From: an uncultured bacterium
GTDB taxonomy: Bacteria; Actinomycetota; Coriobacteriia; Coriobacteriales; Atopobiaceae
Assembly: GCA_905215465.1 (NCBI GenBank)
Contig: CAJMPT010000007.1
Coordinates: 11,097 to 75,096, forward strand
Direction of reading: 5' to 3'
Length of the DNA stretch: 64,000 nucleotides
Shown here: piece by piece, positions 59,868-64,000 of the stretch
Numbering within the stretch: the first letter of the stretch is position 1
Layout of the letters: each line of letters starts with the position of its first letter
Translations under genes and position numbers: made by a program
Notes under the pieces: generated by a model
Told to the model about the DNA's origin: nothing
Seen by the model: the letters and a program-made list of their open reading frames with translations, nothing else
The model's database searches: none

Positions 59868-62492
59868 CTAGTCCTCGTAGGAGCTGGCCTCGCGGCCGTA
59901 GTAGGCGTCGAGGTAGAGGCTCTTGATCTCGGACACCAGCGGGTAGCGCGGGTTGGCGCCGGTGCACTGGTCGTTGAAGGCGTTCTCGGACATCTCGTCG
60001 AGGGTGTCCAGGAAGTACTTCTCGTCGACGCCGAACTCGGCGATGGTCTTGTGGACGCCGACGTGCTCCTTGAGCTCCTCGATCTTGGCGACGAACTTCT
60101 CGAAGACCTCGGCGTCGTCCTTGCCGGTCACGCCGCAGAAGCGGGCGGCCTCGGCGTAGCGGTGCAGGGTCTTGGGGTGGTCGTACTGCGGGAAGGTGCC
60201 CATCTTGGTCGGGCGCTCGGCGGCGTTGTAGCGCATGACGCGGGTGAGGATGACCGCGTTGGCCCAGCCGTGCGGGATGTGGTGGTAGGCACCGAGCTTG
60301 TGAGCCATGGAGTGGTTGACGCCCAGGAAGGCGTTGGCGAAGGCGATGCCCGCCATGCAGGAGGCGTTGGCCATGTGGTCGCGGGCCTCGACGTCGTTGG
60401 GGTTGTCGTAGGCACGCGGCAGGTACTCAAAGACGAGCTTCATGGCACGCAGGGCCAGGCCGTCGGTGTAGTCGGAGGCCATGACGGAGACGTAGGCCTC
60501 GAGGGCGTGGGTGAGCACGTCGACGCCGGAGGCGGAGGTCAGGCCCTTGGGCTGGGTCATCATGTTGTCGGTGTCGACGATGGCCATGTTGGGCATGAGC
60601 TCGTAGTCGGCCAGCGGCCACTTGGTGCCGGTCTCGGCGTCGGTGATGATGGAGAACGGCGTCACCTCGGAGCCGGTGCCGGAGGAGGTGGGGATAGCCA
60701 CGAAGAAGGCCTTGGTGCCGCTCTTGGGGTACTTGTAGACGCGCTTGCGGATGTCCATGAAGTCCATGGCCATGTCCTCGAAGCGCTCCTCGGGGTGCTC
60801 GTACATGGTCCACATGATCTTGCCGGCGTCCATGGCGGAGCCGCCGCCGATGGCGATGATGCAGTCCGGGTTGAAGGCGCGGAGAAGCTCAAGGCCCTTC
60901 AGGCAGTCCTGCAGCTTGGGGTCAGGCGAGATGGACCAGAAGCTCGTGTGCGTGATGCCCTGCTCGTCGAGGGAGGCCTCGATCTTCTTGGTGAAGCCGG
61001 AGGTGTAGAGGAAGGAGTCGGTCACGATGAAGGCGCGCTTCTTGCCGTAGACCTCGGAGAGCTCGCGCAGGGCGACGGGCATGCAGCCCTTCTTGAAGAA
61101 GATTTTCTCGGGGGTACGGAACCACAGCATGTTCTCACGCCTCTCTGCGACGGACTTGATGTTGAGCAGGTGCTGGGGGCCGACGTTGCCGGAGACGGAG
61201 TTGCCGCCCCAGGAGCCGCAGCCCAGCGTGAGGGAGGGAGCCATCTTGAAGTTGTAGAGGTCGCCGATGCCACCCTGGGAGGAGGGGGTGTTGATGAGGA
61301 TGCGGCAGGTCTTCATGGCCTCGTAGTGCTTCTGGATCTTCTCCTTCTCGTTGACGTTAACGTAGAGGGAGGAGGTGTGGCCGTAGCCACCGTCGGCCAC
61401 GAGGCGCTCGGCCTTGGCGATGGCCTCATCGAAGGTCTTGGCCTTGTACATGCCCAGGACCGGGGAGAGCTTCTCGTGGGCCATCTCCTCGGACGGCTCG
61501 ACGCTCTCGACCTCGCCGATCAAGATCTTGGTGCTGCGGGGCACCTCGACGCCGGCGATCTGGGCAATGGTGTAGGCGCTCTGGCCGACGATCTTGGCGT
61601 TGACGGAGCCGTTGATGATGACGGTCTTGCGGACACGGTCCAACTCATCGCCCTTGAGGAAGTAGCAGCCGCGAGCGGCAAACTCAGCCTTGACGGCATC
61701 GTAGACGTCGGCGAGCACGGTCACGGACTGCTCGGAGGCGCAGATCATGCCGTTGTCGAAAGTCTTGGAGTGGATGATGGAGTTGACGGCCAGCTTGACG
61801 TCAGCGGTGGAGTCGATGATGACCGGGGTGTTGCCGGGGCCGACGCCCAGGGCGGGCTTGCCGGAGGAGTAGGCGGCGGAGACCATGCCCGGGCCACCGG
61901 TGGCCAGGATGATGTCGGCGTCGTGCATCAGCTCGTTGGTGAGCTCGAGGGACGGCACGTCGATCCAGTCGATGATGCCCTTGGGGGCGCCGGCGGCCTC
62001 CGCGGCGTCACGAACGATGCGGGCGGCCTCGGCGGTGCACTTCTTGGCGCGCGGGTGCGGGGAGATGAGGATGGCGTTGCGAGTCTTCAGGGCCAGCAGG
62101 CACTTGAAGATGGCGGTGGACGTGGGGTTGGTGGTCGGGATGACGGCAGCCACGATGCCCATGGGCTCGGCGACCTTCTTGAAGCCCATGGCGGCGTCGT
62201 CCTCGATGACGCCGCAGGTCTTCATGTCCTTGTACTTGTTGTAGATGTACTCGGAGGCGTAGTGGTTCTTGATGACCTTGTCCTCCATGACGCCCATGCC
62301 GGTCTCCTCCACGGCCATCTTGGCCAGGGGGATGCGCTGCTTGTTGGCGGCCATGGCGGCCTCGTAGAAGATCTTGTCGACCTGCTCCTGGGAGAAGGTG
62401 GCGAACTCGGCCTGCGCGGCACGCATCTCCTTGAGACGGGCCTGCAGCGCCTCGACGCTGTCGATGGTGGTGGTCTGGACCTTCTTAGCCAT
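59868..62492 (-). CDS. adhE: bifunctional acetaldehyde-CoA / alcohol dehydrogenase
   Basis: 874 residues. The N-terminal half is an aldehyde dehydrogenase ([10 protein letters not shown], catalytic Cys in [13 protein letters not shown]). The C-terminal half is an iron-dependent alcohol dehydrogenase ([15 protein letters not shown], His ligands in [18 protein letters not shown]). It reduces acetyl-CoA to ethanol, regenerating two NAD, and probably forms spirosomes like other AdhE proteins. ATG 62492 follows AGGAGG-like sequence. The upstream gap has a large palindrome shared in part with pckA. Confidence 0.97.
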   Translation of the reverse strand: MAKKVQTTTIDSVEALQARLKEMRAAQAEFATFSQEQVDKIFYEAAMAANKQRIPLAKMAVEETGMGVMEDKVIKNHYASEYIYNKYKDMKTCGVIEDDAAMGFKKVAEPMGIVAAVIPTTNPTSTAIFKCLLALKTRNAILISPHPRAKKCTAEAARIVRDAAEAAGAPKGIIDWIDVPSLELTNELMHDADIILATGGPGMVSAAYSSGKPALGVGPGNTPVIIDSTADVKLAVNSIIHSKTFDNGMICASEQSVTVLADVYDAVKAEFAARGCYFLKGDELDRVRKTVIINGSVNAKIVGQSAYTIAQIAGVEVPRSTKILIGEVESVEPSEEMAHEKLSPVLGMYKAKTFDEAIAKAERLVADGGYGHTSSLYVNVNEKEKIQKHYEAMKTCRILINTPSSQGGIGDLYNFKMAPSLTLGCGSWGGNSVSGNVGPQHLLNIKSVAERRENMLWFRTPEKIFFKKGCMPVALRELSEVYGKKRAFIVTDSFLYTSGFTKKIEASLDEQGITHTSFWSISPDPKLQDCLKGLELLRAFNPDCIIAIGGGSAMDAGKIMWTMYEHPEERFEDMAMDFMDIRKRVYKYPKSGTKAFFVAIPTSSGTGSEVTPFSIITDAETGTKWPLADYELMPNMAIVDTDNMMTQPKGLTSASGVDVLTHALEAYVSVMASDYTDGLALRAMKLVFEYLPRAYDNPNDVEARDHMANASCMAGIAFANAFLGVNHSMAHKLGAYHHIPHGWANAVILTRVMRYNAAERPTKMGTFPQYDHPKTLHRYAEAARFCGVTGKDDAEVFEKFVAKIEELKEHVGVHKTIAEFGVDEKYFLDTLDEMSENAFNDQCTGANPRYPLVSEIKSLYLDAYYGREASSYED

Positions 62493-62648
62493 ACTTCCTC
62501 CTATTGTCCTGGCCGCGCGGCCATGGGGTGCGCGCGGTCACACAGAGAACTGGGCTCGGCCATGAAAGCTGGGGAAACGTGCACCATTCTGCTTCCGGCC
62601 GTCTGTCAAGCCCGAGTATAGCAAGGGCGAAATCGGCAAGAAACGTGA

Positions 62649-62678
62649 GATTGATACCACGGCACGGTGGTATCAATC
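62649..62678. promoter_or_regulatory. perfect 12-bp-arm palindrome upstream of adhE
   Basis: GATTGATACCAC (62649-62660) and GTGGTATCAATC (62667-62678), spacer GGCACG, about 160 bases before the adhE start. The gap 62493-62776 holds no gene. It does not fit the Rex consensus (TTGTGAA..TTCACAA). The same TTGATACCAC half-site precedes pckA. Candidate operator. Confidence 0.55.
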
Positions 62679-62776
62679 CCACAGGTGTCACGGGTCTTGA
62701 TTGATTGCGGCTTTTATGCCACTGGCGGACGATTTGCTACCGTTCGCGGAATGCGGGGCGCCGTCTTGCCCGCGGC

Positions 62777-63160
62777 TCACCGACTGACGAGAAGCGCTTC
62801 CAGCCTCATGACCCACGCGCTCGCGTCCCCGTCGGTGACGTCCACGCGCAGCCACGCGTTCTTCTCGCCAGCGTCGCGATCGGAAAGACGGACATCCACC
62901 CAGGGGCCAAAGCCGCAGCGCAGCGTTGAGGAGGCCTCACGGTAGGCGGGGTCGTTCGTGAGCCCGGGGTAGCGCACCTCGGCCACGCGCGGATGGCAGG
63001 CCAGGTAGCAGGCGAGCGCCTGAGCGGCGTCGGAGCGGGCGCGCCACTCCCCCGCCGACAGGGACTCAGCGAGCGCCGCCAGCTCGGCAAGCGGCGGGCC
63101 GCCCGCGGCAACTGCCACGAGCGGCCCTTCCGGAAGGCTGGCGTTGTTGAGGACACCCAC
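62777..63160 (-). CDS. small protein resembling the C-terminal part of Cys/Met-metabolism PLP enzymes
   Basis: About 127 residues from GTG 63160, two bases after the thrS stop and preceded by GGAG. The middle, YLACHPRVAEVRYPGLTNDP followed by a GFGPWVDVRLSD block, matches the C-terminal domain of cystathionine-lyase/OAH-sulfhydrylase-type enzymes (HPxVxxVxYPGL, GFG). The PLP-lysine domain is absent, so no such activity is expected. It is either a remnant or a repurposed domain, apparently co-translated with thrS. Confidence 0.65.
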   Translation of the reverse strand: MGVLNNASLPEGPLVAVAAGGPPLAELAALAESLSAGEWRARSDAAQALACYLACHPRVAEVRYPGLTNDPAYREASSTLRCGFGPWVDVRLSDRDAGEKNAWLRVDVTDGDASAWVMRLEALLVSR

Positions 63161-63161
63161 C

Positions 63162-64000
63162 CTAGCTCCTGCGCTCGGCGACCTCGGCCTTGACGTCGGC
63201 GATGAAGTCATCGAGCTCGCGCTGGACCGTCTCGTTGGAGCGGTCGCGGACGGAGATGTTGCCGGCCTCGACCTCCTTCTCGCCCAGGATCAGCATGTAG
63301 GGCACGCGGTCCGTGGAGCGGGCCTCGCGGATCTTGTAGCCGATCTTCTCGTCGCGGTCGTCGCAGGCCACGCGGATGCCGGCCTCCTCGAGCCTGGCCG
63401 TGACCTCGTGCGCGTAGTCGCGGCTCTTCTCGGAGACGGGAAGGACCTTGACCTGGACGGGGGCAAGCCACGTGGGGAACTTGCCGGCGTAGTGCTCGAT
63501 GAGGATGCCGATGAAGCGCTCGACGGAGCCAAAGCACACGCGGTGCAGCATGATGGGACGCTTCTTGGAGCCATCGGCGTCCGTGTACTCCAGGTCGAAG
63601 TTGATGGGCATCTGGAAGTCGAGCTGGACCGTGCCGCACTGCCACGTGCGGCCGAGGGAGTCCTCCAGGTGGAAGTCGATCTTGGGGCCGTAGAAGGCGC
63701 CGTCGCCCTCGTTGACCTCGTAGTCCATGCCCAGCTTCTCCAGAGCGGTGCGCAGGCCCTCCTCGGCGCGAGCCCAGTCCTCATCGGAACCCATGGAGTC
63801 CTCGGGGCGGGTGGAAAGCTCAACGTGATACTTAAAGCCAAACTTCTGGTATACGGAGTCGATGAGGTTGACCACGCCCACGATCTCGTCGGTCAGCTGG
63901 TCGGGGCGCACAAACAGGTGGGCATCGTCCTGGTTAAAGCAGCGTACGCGGAACAGGCCGTGCAGGGCGCCGCGCAGCTCGTGGCGGTGCACCAGGCCAA
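63162..64000 (-). CDS. thrS: threonyl-tRNA synthetase (5' part outside the window)
   Basis: The C-terminal ~279 residues of a class II synthetase; the frame is open to the right window edge (GLVHRHELRGALHGLFRVR). Visible are motif 2 (FRVRCFNQDDAHLFV), the zinc/active-site region GDGAFYGPKIDFHLED, motif 3 (RPIMLHRVCFGSVERFIGIL) and the anticodon-binding domain (PVQVKVLPVSEKSRDYA). The internal GTG at 63992 is not the start. It is followed by a small gene two bases downstream. Confidence 0.97.
   Translation of the reverse strand, partial: GLVHRHELRGALHGLFRVRCFNQDDAHLFVRPDQLTDEIVGVVNLIDSVYQKFGFKYHVELSTRPEDSMGSDEDWARAEEGLRTALEKLGMDYEVNEGDGAFYGPKIDFHLEDSLGRTWQCGTVQLDFQMPINFDLEYTDADGSKKRPIMLHRVCFGSVERFIGILIEHYAGKFPTWLAPVQVKVLPVSEKSRDYAHEVTARLEEAGIRVACDDRDEKIGYKIREARSTDRVPYMLILGEKEVEAGNISVRDRSNETVQRELDDFIADVKAEVAERRS

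Noticed and set aside
60051..62621. An 856-codon open frame antisense to adhE, and similar long frames opposite trpS, argF, arcA and the ABC genes
   Set aside because: Same composition artefact; each lies wholly opposite a confidently identified gene and has no recognisable domain.
62649..62678. adhE upstream palindrome as a Rex site
   Set aside because: TTGATACCAC does not match the Rex consensus TTGTGAA-N4-TTCACAA.

Overview
The window is GC-rich, densely coded chromosomal DNA, most like the Coriobacteriia (Actinobacteria; an Olsenella/Atopobium-type anaerobe). That placement is an inference. It rests on fermentative genes (pta, ackA, adhE, ATP-dependent pckA, an arginine deiminase pair), a clostridial-type ferredoxin, a membrane-bound LuxR regulator of the kind common in this class, frequent GTG/TTG starts, and no respiratory genes. 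No rRNA, tRNA, CRISPR array or transposase was seen. The first gene (aroB) and the last (thrS) run off the window.

Layout. 1-7.0 kb: a compact aromatic amino acid operon, aroB-aroA-aroC-pheA-aroE/aroK, ending in an unusual fusion of a PTS EIIB-like domain to type II dehydroquinase. 7.2-16.4 kb: 5-formyl-THF cyclo-ligase, trpS, a zinc-ribbon membrane protein, argF/arcB-arcA, ppk and an RlmD/TrmA-type RNA methyltransferase. 16.6-19.1 kb: an AT-rich island with an unfamiliar metallophosphoesterase and a partner ORF, followed by a frameshifted P-loop kinase remnant. 19.7-24.5 kb: ferredoxin, maf, a hairpin- and repeat-rich gap, glycosyltransferase, glf and pta. 24.6-31.7 kb: a leftward cluster with a tandem-HTH membrane LuxR protein, two small secreted proteins, three ABC membrane subunits, an ATPase and a membrane-anchored protein. 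31.8-34.5 kb: pckA and an aldose epimerase. 34.6-43.1 kb: a leftward operon of glycosyltransferase, ABC importer, yedF (frameshifted), DUF3343-like carrier and EF2568-type cysteine desulfurase, with a paralogous desulfurase diverging from it. 43.2-48.8 kb: a glutamate-type ABC importer with a class-I amidotransferase, then ackA. 48.9-53.4 kb: housekeeping genes (HIT, xseB/xseA, zinc protease, RNase D). 53.4-58.2 kb: lipid kinase, Gfo/Idh oxidoreductase, acyl-ACP thioesterase, NUDIX, thyA and DHFR. 58.2-64 kb: lipoprotein, phosphotransferase, adhE, a PLP-enzyme remnant and thrS.

Most noteworthy: the EIIB-dehydroquinase fusion; the sulfur/selenium-type operon carrying its own transporter and glycosyltransferase; the tandem LuxR membrane protein beside secreted-protein and ABC genes; the AT-rich phosphoesterase island; a 9-mer (CTTCTCGCC) found 24 times by eye; and families of large intergenic hairpins with conserved cores. 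A TTGATACCAC element is shared by the pckA and adhE upstream regions, which suggests a common regulator.

Start codons were chosen by Shine-Dalgarno spacing and family N-termini. Counts and alignments were made by eye.
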